From Lysobacteraceae bacterium PS02340 (GTDB taxonomy: Bacteria > Pseudomonadota > Gammaproteobacteria > Xanthomonadales > Xanthomonadaceae): 64,000 nucleotides of DNA. Position 1 is the stretch's first letter. The number at the start of each line of letters is the position of its first letter. This document shows, in pieces, positions 20,734 through 30,836 of the stretch. The translations under genes were made by a program, and so were the position numbers. The stretch lies in the NCBI GenBank assembly GCA_029959605.1, contig JASCOC010000007.1:1-64000 (forward strand), given 5' to 3'. The notes under the pieces were generated by a model. The model did not search any database, was not told the origin of the DNA, and saw nothing but the letters and a program-made list of their open reading frames with translations.

Positions 20734-21773
20734 TCCCACGTCGCGCGCGGCGGATAGATGGGCGTTTCGCCGGTGCGCCGGAGCCACGTGACGATGCGCC
20801 CGGCGATTTCGTCGGCATCGCCGACTGCCGCCAGATGGGACGGGTCACCACCGAGGATCCACTCGACGGGCTCCGTTCTCGTGGCCACAATCGGAACGTC
20901 GCAGGCCATCGCTTCGTAGAGCTTCGACGGATAGCTGCCGCGCCCGAACGCAGTGTCGGCCGTGACGACGCAGGCGACGTCGATCGCTCTAAGGAGATCC
21001 GGCATCGCGTCGTCCGGGAGGTAGCCCGTCGCGATGACGTTCGCGCGACCCGCCACATCCGCAGGCGGCTTGCCGCTGACCACGAAGCGCGCGTCCGGGA
21101 CCACCGTGCCGACGCGCGAGAACACATCCGTCAGAAGCTCCGTGCCGCGCTGGACGGACCAGCCGCCCGTGTACCCGACGAGCGGACGCTCCTGCGGAAG
21201 GCCGAGCCGCGCACGTGCCGCCACCCGCTCGCCGGGCTGGAAAGCCGGATCGGCCGACATCGGAACGATGGCCGTCCGCGTCGCACCAGCCCGTCGGTGA
21301 CGATCGAGATGTGCCGCGAGTTGCGGCCCGGCCGCGGTGACCAGAAGTGCATCGCGGATCGACCGGCGCCACGCGAGATGCAGTGGGACATTCCACGGCA
21401 TGTACGACTCGTAATCGTCGTAGGCGTCCACGGCGTGCGGCACACCGCACGCTCGACCGAGCCGGGCGGCGAGCCAGCCGTACCAGGCGTCGGACATGCC
21501 GAAGACGAGGTCCGGACCGAACGCGAGGGCCTCTTCGACCAGGGATCGGTACCAGCCGAGCGGGCCGGCGCGCCGGATATCATGCGTCGAGCGCACCACG
21601 CCCGCGTCCTGCTCGCGCACGTCCTCGCTTCCGGAGTGACTGCAGAGCAGCACCCGGACGTGGTGGCCGAGATCCGCGAGCGCTGCCGGGAGATGGTGGA
21701 AGCGCCCGTAGGGCCGGGACACGAGGTCGCGTTGTTGGGGAGAACGCTTGCCGACGAAGAGAATGCGCGCCAA
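20685..21773 (-). CDS. GT4 family glycosyltransferase
   Basis: The 362-residue GT-B protein has an N-terminal MARILFVGKRSPQQRD, a mid-protein nucleotide-sugar region with LVGYTGGWSVQRGTEL, and a C-terminal donor-site segment YEAMACDVPIVATRTEP. Such enzymes are usually retaining and use nucleotide sugars; donor and acceptor are unknown. It is transcribed alone on the minus strand, diverging from the GT2 gene at 21869 across a 95 nt gap, and overlaps the epimerase-like gene tail to tail. Confidence 0.85.
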   Translation of the reverse strand: MARILFVGKRSPQQRDLVSRPYGRFHHLPAALADLGHHVRVLLCSHSGSEDVREQDAGVVRSTHDIRRAGPLGWYRSLVEEALAFGPDLVFGMSDAWYGWLAARLGRACGVPHAVDAYDDYESYMPWNVPLHLAWRRSIRDALLVTAAGPQLAAHLDRHRRAGATRTAIVPMSADPAFQPGERVAARARLGLPQERPLVGYTGGWSVQRGTELLTDVFSRVGTVVPDARFVVSGKPPADVAGRANVIATGYLPDDAMPDLLRAIDVACVVTADTAFGRGSYPSKLYEAMACDVPIVATRTEPVEWILGGDPSHLAAVGDADEIAGRIVTWLRRTGETPIYPPRATWDQAGSTLDALVRAALA

Positions 21774-21868
21774 GGGATCGCTACCATTGAGCGGAAGATG
21801 CCGCGGATCAGGGCGACATCATCCTCGTTTCGAGACCACTGCGGGCGCATCGGCGCCGGTTGGATGAC

Positions 21869-22909
21869 ATGACACCCAAACTATCGATCTGCATCGCCAC
21901 CCGTAATCGCGCACCGTACATCGGTGCGGCACTCGAGGCGTTGTTGCCGCAATGCGGTCCCGGGGTCGAGATCGTGGTGGTCGACGGTGCATCGACCGAC
22001 GGTACCGGCGACGTGGTGCGTGCGTTGCAGGCGCGATATCCCTGTATCCGCTACGTCTTCAAAGAGAAGAATGGCGGGATCGATCGCGACTTCGACCAGT
22101 CGGTCGTCGAGGCGGCGGGCAAATACTGCTGGCTGATGTCGGACGACGATGTGCTCGCACCGCACGCTGTCAGGACCGTTCTTCGTTACCTGGAGACGGC
22201 GCCGGCCCTCCTGATCGTGAACTCCGAGCTGCGCGACTCGGAGCTGCGCGTGCTCATCGACCCGGACCGGATGCGCTCGAAGCAGGACCGCGTCTACGCG
22301 GTGTCGGACTTCCAGCGACTGTTCGAAGAGATGTCTGGGTATCTCTCCTATATCGGCGCAGTGGTCATCCGTCGCGACATCTGGACAGCCGCGCCGCGTG
22401 ATCCATACTACGGATCGTTCTTCGTGCACGTTGGCGTGATCTTCCGGGACACGCTGCCAGCTCCCGTGATCGCGATTGCGGAGCCGCTGGTCACCGTGCG
22501 CTTCGGCAATACCCAGTGGCGGCCGAGGGAGTTCGAGATCCGGATGGTCCGCTGGACGGAGCTGGTCGCGAACCTGCCCGCCGTCGACGAAGCCGTCCGA
22601 GGGAAGACCTATCGGGCTACGCCTTGGACCAGCACCAAGAGCCTCTTCTTCTATCGTGCGAAAGGCACGTATGGCTGGGCTCAGTACGCGCACTGGGTTC
22701 GTCCAAGGGTGAGCAGAATTCACGACCGCCTGCGTGGTGCAGCCATCGCCTTGTTTCCGGGCGTCCTCGCGAATCTCGTCGGACTCGTGTTCTGCAGCTT
22801 CCGGTACCAGGATTCGAACGTGCATTTTCTCGACATGAAGGTCAGCAGGTTCTACCTTCCGAATCTTCTCGAATCCATGCGCAAGCCGGCCGGTCGCCGG
22901 GAAGGGTGA
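21869..22909 (+). CDS. GT2 family glycosyltransferase (abequosyltransferase-like)
   Basis: The 346-residue product shows a GT-A core (KLSICIATRNRAPYIG, VVVDGASTDGTGDVV, YCWLMSDDDVLAPHA) and a long C-terminal part. It resembles O-antigen deoxysugar transferases by overall pattern. The ATG at 21869 gives the family start MTPKLSICIATRN; a TTG nine bases upstream is in frame. It opens the unit with the methyltransferase and SDR genes, consistent with transfer of a modified deoxysugar, which is inference. Confidence 0.8.
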   Translation: MTPKLSICIATRNRAPYIGAALEALLPQCGPGVEIVVVDGASTDGTGDVVRALQARYPCIRYVFKEKNGGIDRDFDQSVVEAAGKYCWLMSDDDVLAPHAVRTVLRYLETAPALLIVNSELRDSELRVLIDPDRMRSKQDRVYAVSDFQRLFEEMSGYLSYIGAVVIRRDIWTAAPRDPYYGSFFVHVGVIFRDTLPAPVIAIAEPLVTVRFGNTQWRPREFEIRMVRWTELVANLPAVDEAVRGKTYRATPWTSTKSLFFYRAKGTYGWAQYAHWVRPRVSRIHDRLRGAAIALFPGVLANLVGLVFCSFRYQDSNVHFLDMKVSRFYLPNLLESMRKPAGRREG

Positions 22910-22915
22910 TGACCA

Positions 22916-24178
22916 GTGTCTGAGATGATCGCGGCAGGCAGTTACGTCGAGATCGACCGTTGCCGGATCAGCGGCAGCCGTCATCTGGTCTCCGTGCTGG
23001 ATCTCGGCGAGCAGTGCCTCACCGGCATCTTTCCCAAGACCCCGGCGTCGCCGGTGACGAAGGGGCCGCTCGAGGTGGTCTGGTGCCCCGACAGTGGCCT
23101 CATGCAGCTGAAGCATTCGTACAGCCTCCCGGAGATGTACGGCGAAAACTACGGGTATCGCTCCGGGCTCAACGCGTCGATGGTCGCCCACCTCGAGGGC
23201 AAGGTGCGTGGGCTCGAACGCCGGAAGGCTCCGGTCGCCGGAGACGTCGTGCTGGATATCGGCAGCAACGACGGCACGCTGCTGAAGTCGTACGCGACGC
23301 CGGGACTCGTGCGCGTGGGCATGGATCCGACGTCGAAGAAGTTCCGGGAGTACTACCCGGCCGACGCGATCGTCGTCGAGGACTTCTACAGCGCGGATGC
23401 ATTCCTCGCGGCGACGGGCTCTCGCAAAGCACGCGTGATCACGTCGATCGCGATGTTCTACGACCTCGAGGATCCGAATGCGTTCGTGTCGGACATTGCG
23501 CGTTCGCTGGCGCCGGACGGCGTGTGGCACTTCGAGCAGAGCTACATGCCCGCGATGTTGCGGACGAACGCCTACGATGCGGTCTGCCACGAACACCTGG
23601 AGTTCTACTCGCTCGGCGTCATCGATCGACTCCTCGCAGCCCACGGATTGCGCGTCCTCGACGTACAGATGAACAGCATCAACGGCGGAAGCCTTGCCGT
23701 GACGGCGTGCCATCGTGATTCGAGCGCGGTCGGCGAGGGTGGTATCGTGCGTTGGCTCCTCGAACAGGAAATCAACTGGGGCTTGGACACGCCGAAGCCG
23801 TACCGGCAGTTCGAGGAGCGGGTCTTCAAGCATCGCGCTGACCTGCGGCGCCTGATCGAAACGCTCGTGAGCGATGGCAAGTCCGTCCTCGGCTACGGCG
23901 CTTCGACCAAGGGCAACGTCCTGCTCCAGTTCTGTGGATTCGACGCGACGCACATTCCCGCGATCGCCGAGGTGAACCCCGACAAGTTCGGTGCATACAC
24001 GCCCGGGACACTGATCCCGATCATCAGCGAGGCGGAAGCGAAGGCGCTCAAGCCGGATTACTTCCTTGTGCTTCCTTGGCACTTCAAGTCCTCGATCGTG
24101 CAGCGTGAGCGGGATTTCCTCGCGCAGGGCGGGAAGCTGATCTTCCCGATGCCCGAGATCGAGATCGTGGGCGACTGA
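22916..24178 (+). CDS. SAM-dependent sugar C-methyltransferase-like protein
   Basis: The 420-residue product has the three-part architecture of NDP-4-keto-sugar C-methyltransferases: an N-terminal zinc-type domain, a central Rossmann domain (VVLDIGSNDGTLLKSY), and a C-terminal domain with VLGYGASTKGNVLLQF. The N-terminal domain normally holds two CxxC knuckles; here they read CRIS and CPDS, so the second Cys of each pair is Ser. GTG 22916 or ATG 22925 could be the start. The stop overlaps the next ATG (TGATG). Confidence 0.8.
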   Translation: MSEMIAAGSYVEIDRCRISGSRHLVSVLDLGEQCLTGIFPKTPASPVTKGPLEVVWCPDSGLMQLKHSYSLPEMYGENYGYRSGLNASMVAHLEGKVRGLERRKAPVAGDVVLDIGSNDGTLLKSYATPGLVRVGMDPTSKKFREYYPADAIVVEDFYSADAFLAATGSRKARVITSIAMFYDLEDPNAFVSDIARSLAPDGVWHFEQSYMPAMLRTNAYDAVCHEHLEFYSLGVIDRLLAAHGLRVLDVQMNSINGGSLAVTACHRDSSAVGEGGIVRWLLEQEINWGLDTPKPYRQFEERVFKHRADLRRLIETLVSDGKSVLGYGASTKGNVLLQFCGFDATHIPAIAEVNPDKFGAYTPGTLIPIISEAEAKALKPDYFLVLPWHFKSSIVQRERDFLAQGGKLIFPMPEIEIVGD

Positions 24179-25113
24179 TGCGTGCGGTGATCGTCGGCGC
24201 CTCCGGACAGGATGGCTTGCTGCTCGGAGAGCACCTGCGCGCATCCGGTGTCGAGGTGCTGCCGGTCGGCCGGTCCGATGGATCCGCCTCCGGCGTGGAC
24301 ATTGAGGATCCGAGCCAGGTCGAGCGCGCAATGTCGACGTTCCAGCCCGACGAGGTGTACTACCTCGCGGCGCATCATCACAGCGCGCAGCAGACGATCG
24401 ACGACGCCGCCGAACTCCGCGCGCGCAGCTGGGCGATCAACACACGCGCATTCGAGGAACTCCTCGCGGTCACGGTGCACCTGCCGAAGCGGCCCGCGGT
24501 GTTCTATGCATCGTCGTCCCGCATCTTCGCGGGCACTGCCGACGGTCTGAAGGACGAACGAAGCGCAAGGGCGCCGACCTGTGCCTACGGACTGTCCAAG
24601 GCTGCGGCGATGGAGGTCGCGGCGTTCTTCAGAAGGACACATGGACTGCGCGTCGCCTGCGGGATCCTGTTCAACCACGAATCACGGCTGCGCAAGCCGC
24701 ACTTCGTCTCCAGGCGTGTCGTGGATGGTCTGATGGCCGTGCAGCGTGGAGAAGCAGAAACGCTAGAACTCGGGAACCTCTCGGCAAAAGTGGACTGGGG
24801 CTTCGCGCCTGACTACGTCCGCGCAATGCGGCTCATGCTCGCGCAGCAGGAGCCGCAGGATTGCGTCATCGCTTCGGGTGAGGCGCACAGCGTCCGTGAA
24901 ATGGTGGAAGTCGCAGCCGATCTGCTCGGCGTGCGCTGGCAGGACTGCGTGGTCGAGAACGGCGGACTGCTGCAGCGGCCGCCACTCGCGCACGTGGGCG
25001 ATGCATCGCGTCTGCGCGAGACGACAGATTGGAACCCGACGCTGGACTTCCACGGACTCGTCAGGCGACTCGTCGAGGATGCGCTCGCTGAGCGAGGCGC
25101 CAGGCTTCAGTAG
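24178..25113 (+). CDS. GDP-mannose 4,6-dehydratase-like SDR protein
   Basis: The 311-residue extended SDR begins with the NAD(P)-binding AVIVGASGQDGLLLGEHL and carries the catalytic pattern FYASSSRIFAG ... YGLSKAAAMEVA. It resembles GMD/RMD enzymes ([18 protein letters not shown] is GMD-like) but is shorter than the gmd product at 28302-29411 and lies in the other transcription unit. It may be a 4-keto reductase or a second dehydratase acting on the GDP-sugar. It overlaps the upstream gene by 1 nt. Confidence 0.8.
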   Translation: MRAVIVGASGQDGLLLGEHLRASGVEVLPVGRSDGSASGVDIEDPSQVERAMSTFQPDEVYYLAAHHHSAQQTIDDAAELRARSWAINTRAFEELLAVTVHLPKRPAVFYASSSRIFAGTADGLKDERSARAPTCAYGLSKAAAMEVAAFFRRTHGLRVACGILFNHESRLRKPHFVSRRVVDGLMAVQRGEAETLELGNLSAKVDWGFAPDYVRAMRLMLAQQEPQDCVIASGEAHSVREMVEVAADLLGVRWQDCVVENGGLLQRPPLAHVGDASRLRETTDWNPTLDFHGLVRRLVEDALAERGARLQ

Positions 25114-26435
25114 CGCCCGTTCCGGATGGCGGTCTTCAGAGTGCGCCAGAACAGCACGAGTGGCAGGCCCGTGGCCAAGAGATACGTGGCGGTAGTCACC
25201 CATGGAATCCAATCTGTTCCCAGATTCGAGACAGCCCAGATCTTGGCCACGAAGCACGCGATCGCGAAGGCGACGGACGTGACGACCTGGTAGCGCAGCA
25301 CGCTGGCGGCGTTCAACAAGGCCGCGACGGAGTTGCCGGCGGCTTCAAGTACACACCAGACGACGAAGCCGCCGAGCAGAAGCGTGCTCGCGACGGGCAT
25401 GATCGACAGCCAGAGCGTGCCGATCGGACGGAATGCAATCGCGATGATGCCGGCTCCAGCGAACGCGAAGCCGACCGCGGCGAGCGTCGTCCAGCGGAAG
25501 GTTCGACTCGTCCAGGCGAGATCCCGCTTCGCGAGCGACTGTCGGTAGACGGGCCACAACGGTGCCCAGAGCAGCGTCAACGCCAACGGCACGACCGAGA
25601 ACACACGCTGCACGATGGCGTATTCGCCTGCGCGTTCCGCGCCGAGGATCGCCGTGATGAGAGGGAGGTCGGACATGAAGGCGAGGGCCATCGCCAGCTG
25701 GAGCAGGAAGAACGCGAATCCTTCCTCGCGAATCCTTCGAGACGTGGATCGCAGCGCAGCCGGCTCCGGTGACGTCGCGTTCCTGATGTCTCCACTCCGC
25801 CAGAGATGGAGCGTGTTCGCGGCGGCGGCGAACACCGGCGGCAGGACGGCCGCCGCCGTCAGCGTGGCGAGCGATGGCACAGTGGAGGCCACGATGGCCA
25901 CGGAAGCCAGCGCGCCCAGGTGACCGGCCGCCTGCCAGCCGAACGCAACGCTGCCCTCTCCGAGACCCAGCCGGATCCTCGCGGCGAGATTGAGGGGCAC
26001 GGAAGCCACGATCGATGCGACGACGACGAACACGGCCGGGCCGACATCGACGATGCCGACCGAGTCGACGCCGAGCCAGTCCCGCCAGGGTGCAATGAGT
26101 GCGATCGCCGTAAAGACGACGGCGGACAGCATCGCGATGAGAGTGAGCGTCGCACTGCCCGCCCTGAGGACGGTCGCGACCTCACCGTGTGCCTGCCGCG
26201 CGTGCGCGGAGGCAGCCAGGTTCATCGCGCCATTGCCGAGTCCGAAGTCCAGGAAACCGGTGAGCGTCACGAATGACACGAGGGTCGCCCAAAGACCGAA
26301 CTCCACCGCGCCGAGCGCGTGCAGCGCGAAGGGCAGCGACACGAAGAGGTTCGCTGCCGCGCAGATCTTCGCGACAAGTGACCAGGAACCCGACAGGGCC
26401 AGCACGCGTCCCCGTGGTCCGATCAGCGACCTCAT
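25107..26435 (-). CDS. Wzx-type polysaccharide flippase
   Basis: The 442-residue, very hydrophobic protein has about 12 predicted membrane segments with the MATE-like pattern of Wzx/RfbX O-unit transporters, which move polyprenyl-linked glycans to the periplasm. No Wzy polymerase or WecA-type initiating transferase is seen nearby. Its ATG overlaps the stop of the upstream gene by 4 nt, and its 3' end overlaps the convergent SDR gene by 7 nt. Confidence 0.85.
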   Translation of the reverse strand: MRSLIGPRGRVLALSGSWSLVAKICAAANLFVSLPFALHALGAVEFGLWATLVSFVTLTGFLDFGLGNGAMNLAASAHARQAHGEVATVLRAGSATLTLIAMLSAVVFTAIALIAPWRDWLGVDSVGIVDVGPAVFVVVASIVASVPLNLAARIRLGLGEGSVAFGWQAAGHLGALASVAIVASTVPSLATLTAAAVLPPVFAAAANTLHLWRSGDIRNATSPEPAALRSTSRRIREEGFAFFLLQLAMALAFMSDLPLITAILGAERAGEYAIVQRVFSVVPLALTLLWAPLWPVYRQSLAKRDLAWTSRTFRWTTLAAVGFAFAGAGIIAIAFRPIGTLWLSIMPVASTLLLGGFVVWCVLEAAGNSVAALLNAASVLRYQVVTSVAFAIACFVAKIWAVSNLGTDWIPWVTTATYLLATGLPLVLFWRTLKTAIRNGRY

Positions 26436-27352
26436 GGAGCGGGTTCGACCCGGCCGGACACCACGTCGTGGAGAGGGAGTCCGCGGATGGCACGCTTGCG
26501 TGCCTCGTGGTCACCATGATCGAGTCGCCCTTCCGCGTCGCGTCCATCCCGGAATTTCGGCGCGGTGAAACCTGCCGTAGCCGTCAAGGTGGCGAAGTCG
26601 GGCCGATCGGCGAACGCTTCGAGCAGGAAGTAGGCATTGTTGCCGGCGCTGTTGGTGCCGAGGAACGCGTAGCCGCGTGCTGCGGCCAGGTGTCGCAAGG
26701 CCAGCAGCGACGTGCCGAAATACTGGCCCGAGGCATGGGCGGACAGACGGTCGAAATCGTCGGCATAGGGAATCGAGACGGGACGCTCGTTGCCGAGCGA
26801 AGCGTTGTACTCCACGACGACGATCGCGGGACGCGCGCACGTGACCGCTTCCCACAGCCAGTAGTCGTTGCCGTCCACGTCGATGTGCAGCAGCCCCAGC
26901 TCGCGTTCGCCGAGCCACTGTCCGATCTCGGTGTCGACGTTGTGGCGGGTCAGGAAGCGGGGCAGTGCGGTGAGGTCGTAGCGCCAGTACCACGGGCGAC
27001 TTCGGAGCCGGGCCATGTTGCGCTCCGACCCGTCCATGACCAGTCCGCTCCAGTTATCGTTGACCAGCAGGAAGCGGGTCGTGGCTTCCATGTAGTCCTC
27101 GACGCCAAACTCGACGAACGTCTTCGGGATCTCCGGGAGCCGGGAGACGAGCCACTGGAGGATGCCGTCGTCGCCGAACTGCGAGAACACCCGGAACTCG
27201 AGTTCGTGGAGCGACGCAGGCGACTGGATCGCGCGCACCTGCGCGCTGCGGATCGAGCCGAGCAGCGCGCGCGTCTCCTCGGCCTCCTGGCGACCCTGTA
27301 TCCAGTCGCGCACCGCGCGGTATGGTCCGACGAGCCGTGCTGTGAAGCTCAT
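26432..27352 (-). CDS. FkbM-like putative methyltransferase
   Basis: The 306-residue soluble protein has [36 protein letters not shown] and [17 protein letters not shown], which together look like a Rossmann methyltransferase of the FkbM type. FkbM proteins O-methylate sugars or similar hydroxyls, but the match is by pattern only and the function is unproven. It lies between fcl and the flippase, with 4 nt overlaps at both ends. Confidence 0.6.
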   Translation of the reverse strand: MSFTARLVGPYRAVRDWIQGRQEAEETRALLGSIRSAQVRAIQSPASLHELEFRVFSQFGDDGILQWLVSRLPEIPKTFVEFGVEDYMEATTRFLLVNDNWSGLVMDGSERNMARLRSRPWYWRYDLTALPRFLTRHNVDTEIGQWLGERELGLLHIDVDGNDYWLWEAVTCARPAIVVVEYNASLGNERPVSIPYADDFDRLSAHASGQYFGTSLLALRHLAAARGYAFLGTNSAGNNAYFLLEAFADRPDFATLTATAGFTAPKFRDGRDAEGRLDHGDHEARKRAIRGLPLHDVVSGRVEPAP

Positions 27353-28293
27353 GTCGCCTCCGGGCCCTGTCGCGACTCCACGAACCAGCGATACGTCTCG
27401 GCGAGACCTTCCTCGAGCGACCGGCGGGGCTTCCAGCCCGATGCGCGGAGACGCGACGAGTCGAGCAGCTTGCGTGGAGTGCCGTCCGGCTTCGTGGCGT
27501 CGAAGACGAGCTCGCCGTCGAACCCGACAACGCGTGCGACCGTCCGCGCGAGCTCCGCAATCGAAACCTCCTCGCCGGAACCCACGTTGGTCAGCTCGCC
27601 GCACTCCGGCTGCCGCATCAGGAACACCAGGGCGTCGGCCAGGTCGTCCGCGTGCAGGAACTCGCGGAGCGGCATGCCGGTGCCCCAGATCGTCACGCTG
27701 CGCGCGCCGGCCAGCTTCGCCTCGTGGAAACGCCTGATGAGCCCCGGCACGACATGCGAGGTCTCGGGATGGAAGTTGTCGCCGGGACCGTAGAGGTTGG
27801 TCGGCATCGCGATCACGGATTCGTGTCCGTACTGCAGGCGATGGGCCTGGCAGAGCTTCAGGCCTGCGATCTTCGCGATGGCGTACCACTCGTTCGTGGG
27901 TTCGAGCGGCCCCGTCAGCAGCGCATCCTCGCGGATCGGCTGTTCGGCCAGCTTGGGGTAGATGCAGGACGAGCCGAGGAACGCCAGCCGTCGTGTCCCG
28001 TTCCGGAACGCGGAGTCGATGACGTTGGTCTGGATGGCGAGGTTGTCGCGCAGGAACTCGGCAGGCCAAGTGGAGTTCGCATGGATCCCACCGACGCGCG
28101 CCGCCGCGAGGAAGACATGGTCGGGTCGGACCTCCGAAAAGAAGACTTCGACCGCGGCCTGGTCCGTGAGGTCCAGTTCGGCACGGGTGCGCGTGATGAC
28201 GTGCGCGAAGCCCTCCGCCGCCAGGTGGCGGACGATCGCCGCGCCGACGAGGCCCCGATGGCCCGCCACGAAGATACGTGAGTCGAGGTCCAC
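27349..28293 (-). CDS. fcl: GDP-L-fucose synthase
   Basis: Converts GDP-4-keto-6-deoxy-mannose to GDP-L-fucose by epimerisation and NADPH reduction. The 314-residue SDR shows [18 protein letters not shown], the catalytic [31 protein letters not shown], and [20 protein letters not shown] at 28293 gives the family start ([13 protein letters not shown]) and leaves an 8 nt gap after gmd. Together with gmd it should supply GDP-L-fucose, or a related GDP-6-deoxysugar if the other enzymes intercept the keto intermediate. Confidence 0.93.
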   Translation of the reverse strand: MDLDSRIFVAGHRGLVGAAIVRHLAAEGFAHVITRTRAELDLTDQAAVEVFFSEVRPDHVFLAAARVGGIHANSTWPAEFLRDNLAIQTNVIDSAFRNGTRRLAFLGSSCIYPKLAEQPIREDALLTGPLEPTNEWYAIAKIAGLKLCQAHRLQYGHESVIAMPTNLYGPGDNFHPETSHVVPGLIRRFHEAKLAGARSVTIWGTGMPLREFLHADDLADALVFLMRQPECGELTNVGSGEEVSIAELARTVARVVGFDGELVFDATKPDGTPRKLLDSSRLRASGWKPRRSLEEGLAETYRWFVESRQGPEAT

Positions 28294-28301
28294 GACGCGG
28301 C

Positions 28302-29411
28302 CTATTCGTGCGGCTGCGGCAGTCTGTAGCCGGACCTGGCGACGAGATCCTCGCGGCTCGCGTCGACGAGATCGGCTTCGACCATTTCGCGAACCAGCTC
28401 GGCGAACGTGGTCTTCGGCACCCAGCCGAGTCGCTCTCGCGCCTTGGTGGCGTCGCCCAGCAGCGTCTCCACCTCGGCGGGCCGGTGGTAGCGCGGATCC
28501 ACCACAACGATGGTCGCGCCCGGCTTCACTTGTGAATCCGCCGGCGCGGTCGCCACCACGCCGCGCTCGGATGCACCCGCGCCTTCCCACGTCAGCGTCA
28601 TGCCCAAGACCTCTGCCGCATGGGTCACGAAGTCGCGCACCGAGTACTGCACACCTGTAGCAATGACGAAGTCTTCGGCGCGCTCCTGCTGCAGCATGAG
28701 CCACTGCATCTCGACGTAGTCGCGGGCATGGCCCCAGTCGCGAAGTGCGTCCAGGTTGCCGAGATACAGTCGGTCCTGGAGGCCCAAGTGGATGCGCGCG
28801 AGCGCTCGGGTGATCTTCCGGGTCACGAACGTCTCGCCGCGTCGCGGCGATTCGTGGTTGAAGAGGATGCCGTTGCAGGCGTACAGCCCGTATGCCTCGC
28901 GGTAGTTCACCGTGATCCAGTAGGCGAACAGCTTGGCGACGCCGTACGGCGATCGCGGATGGAACGGCGTGCGCTCGGTCTGCGGCGATTCGGCCACCTG
29001 GCCGTAGAGCTCCGAGGTGCTGGCCTGGTAGAAGCGCGTCTTCTGCTCCAACCCGAGGATACGGATCGCCTCCAGCAGGCGCAGGGTGCCCAGGCCATCC
29101 GCGTTCGCGGTGTACTCCGGCGTCTCGAACGATACCTGCACGTGGCTCTGCGCGCCCAGGTTGTAGATTTCGTCCGGCTGCACCTGCTGCAGGATCCGGA
29201 TGAGGTTGGTCGCGTCGGTCAAGTCGCCGTAGTGCAGCGTGAAGCGGCGATCCTGCTCGTGCGGACCCTGGTAGAGGTGGTCGACGCGTTCCGTGTTGAA
29301 CGACGACGCGCGGCGCTTGATGCCGTGCACGTCGTAGCCCTTCGCGAGCAGCAGTTCGGCGAGGTAGGCCCCGTCCTGGCCGGTCACGCCTGTGATCAGT
29401 GCGGTCTTCAT
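28302..29411 (-). CDS. gmd: GDP-mannose 4,6-dehydratase
   Basis: First step from GDP-D-mannose to 6-deoxyhexoses. The 369-residue product starts [20 protein letters not shown] and contains the catalytic STSELYGQV, the [19 protein letters not shown]yr/Lys pair, and [19 protein letters not shown]. It is the first gene of the minus-strand unit gmd-fcl-FkbM-like-flippase. A weak TAGACT lies close to the start codon (29416-29421), but no -35 is convincing. Confidence 0.95.
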   Translation of the reverse strand: MKTALITGVTGQDGAYLAELLLAKGYDVHGIKRRASSFNTERVDHLYQGPHEQDRRFTLHYGDLTDATNLIRILQQVQPDEIYNLGAQSHVQVSFETPEYTANADGLGTLRLLEAIRILGLEQKTRFYQASTSELYGQVAESPQTERTPFHPRSPYGVAKLFAYWITVNYREAYGLYACNGILFNHESPRRGETFVTRKITRALARIHLGLQDRLYLGNLDALRDWGHARDYVEMQWLMLQQERAEDFVIATGVQYSVRDFVTHAAEVLGMTLTWEGAGASERGVVATAPADSQVKPGATIVVVDPRYHRPAEVETLLGDATKARERLGWVPKTTFAELVREMVEADLVDASREDLVARSGYRLPQPHE

Positions 29412-29849
29412 CGGGCGAGTCTAGCTGGCATTGGCAGAAACCGGACCTGTCCAAGCCAAACTTGAGAGATCAGTTATCGAGAACGGTTGTGTCTCCTGAT
29501 CGGGAAAGGTCGGCAACGCAGGTTTCCTCAGATTCCCACTCTCTGCAGAACTATCGGCACGAGCCGGGCAGTTGCCGATCAGCCAATCTGGAGCAGTCCC
29601 CGTAATGCGCTTTGCCCGGTCTGCCGCGCGCAGTTCGCGCGCGCTATCGCAACCAGCGCATTCGCATCTTCTTGAAACGAGATCCGGGTGCTGCTGCCTC
29701 TGATTCCAACTGTGATCGATTGATCATATTCAGGAATTGAAGAGGGTGAAGCCATTCACAGGAACACCCGCATCAGATATGCCAGAGGCATACGAACATT
29801 GGGTGCGTGCCAATGGAGGGAGGTTAACGAAGGTCAATCAAGATTTTTT
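29412..29849. other. AT-richer gap with no supported gene
   Basis: The region upstream of gmd is visibly less GC-rich than its surroundings. Open frames here lack recognisable features. It probably contains the gmd promoter and, at its right end, merges into the decayed glycosyltransferase copy. Confidence 0.5.
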
Positions 29850-30793
29850 AAGGGGCGAGGGAAGCCGAAAGAATGTTCGCGAAGCACGCGTCACTGGGCG
29901 CAAGTTTTGCTGCGTTCTGACTAAATTCGACTACAAGCGCTTGTTCGGTCATCACGTTTCATGCGAATTTCGCATTCTAAGAGTCAAGTATTGCGACATC
30001 GGGATCCGCCTCCAAGGCGGCCAAGAAAGCGCGAAGAATTCGAGCGTCGTCGAACCAGCACGAATAGCGGATACGGGTCTTTCAATACACCGTGAAGCGC
30101 GCCGATCTGTTCCGGACCCGCGCGGCCGTCCGACAATCTCTCGCGGAACCTGTCCCGCACCGTCGTCGGCAGTTGGCGGCCTGACGTCGACAGCATCTGC
30201 TCGGTCGCCTGTGCGGGCAACGGGGAGCGCGAAGGAAGTCGACTCGCATGCTCGAATTGTCACCGCCGTGGCGTGAAGCGGCAAAACCTTATTGCAGGCG
30301 CACTGCGCCATCAGCATTTCGAGGCAGTAGCTTGCCTTTAATAATCTCGGATTGCGGAGGTGGCGCGCAAGGCGGAACCGATCCGTCCATATAGGCGCCT
30401 GCAGTTCAAAGAGGGTTGCGAGCACGATGGCAGGCGTCGTAGCGAGTGTGCGTCGCGACTCCAAGTCGAGTGTCCGTGTCAGCGCTCTGGGCACTAGGCC
30501 GACCACGAGCGCAATGCCGAGCAATGCCAGGTAGGTCCAATGTTCGAAGACGAGTTGCGGTGGCACCACATTACTGGTGAGCGCATGTGTCGGAGAGAAC
30601 CATCCGATACCGAAACCGATCAACGCGAAGCGACGGCGCGACCATCAGCAAACAGGGGTCGCTGACAACCAGAAAACCGACAAGCGTCGAAGACGGCGAC
30701 CGCAGGTCCTGTGTAGATCGGAAAGCTGTAGTAGTAGAACGTCAGTCGATCGGGAAGAGGGCAAGACCTGGATGAGGTGAAGCGAGCATTGCG
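29850..30793 (-). pseudogene. Decayed second copy of the GT-C/TPR glycosyltransferase gene
   Basis: Translated fragments in changing frames match the intact gene next to it (30837-32795). PDRLTFYYYSFPI matches PDRLVFYYDNFPI; LTSNVVPPQLVFEHWTYL matches LTSNVVPLELAFEHRNYL; AFLAALEADPD matches TFIVALDRNPD; NAAKLAPSDACF matches EAVALAPNDAQF. Frame changes lie near 30750 and 30200, and a stop codon lies near 29978. The N-terminal half is missing. The remnant begins within about 50 nt of the intact gene's stop, so it looks like a tandem duplicate. Confidence 0.75.
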
Positions 30794-30836
30794 TTCGCGT
30801 TGCGCGCGGGAAGCACCGCAAGCGATGACAGGAGTT

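Noticed and set aside
29737-30276. Plus-strand open frame in the AT-richer region
   Set aside because: It is opposite the decayed glycosyltransferase copy and has no protein features of its own.
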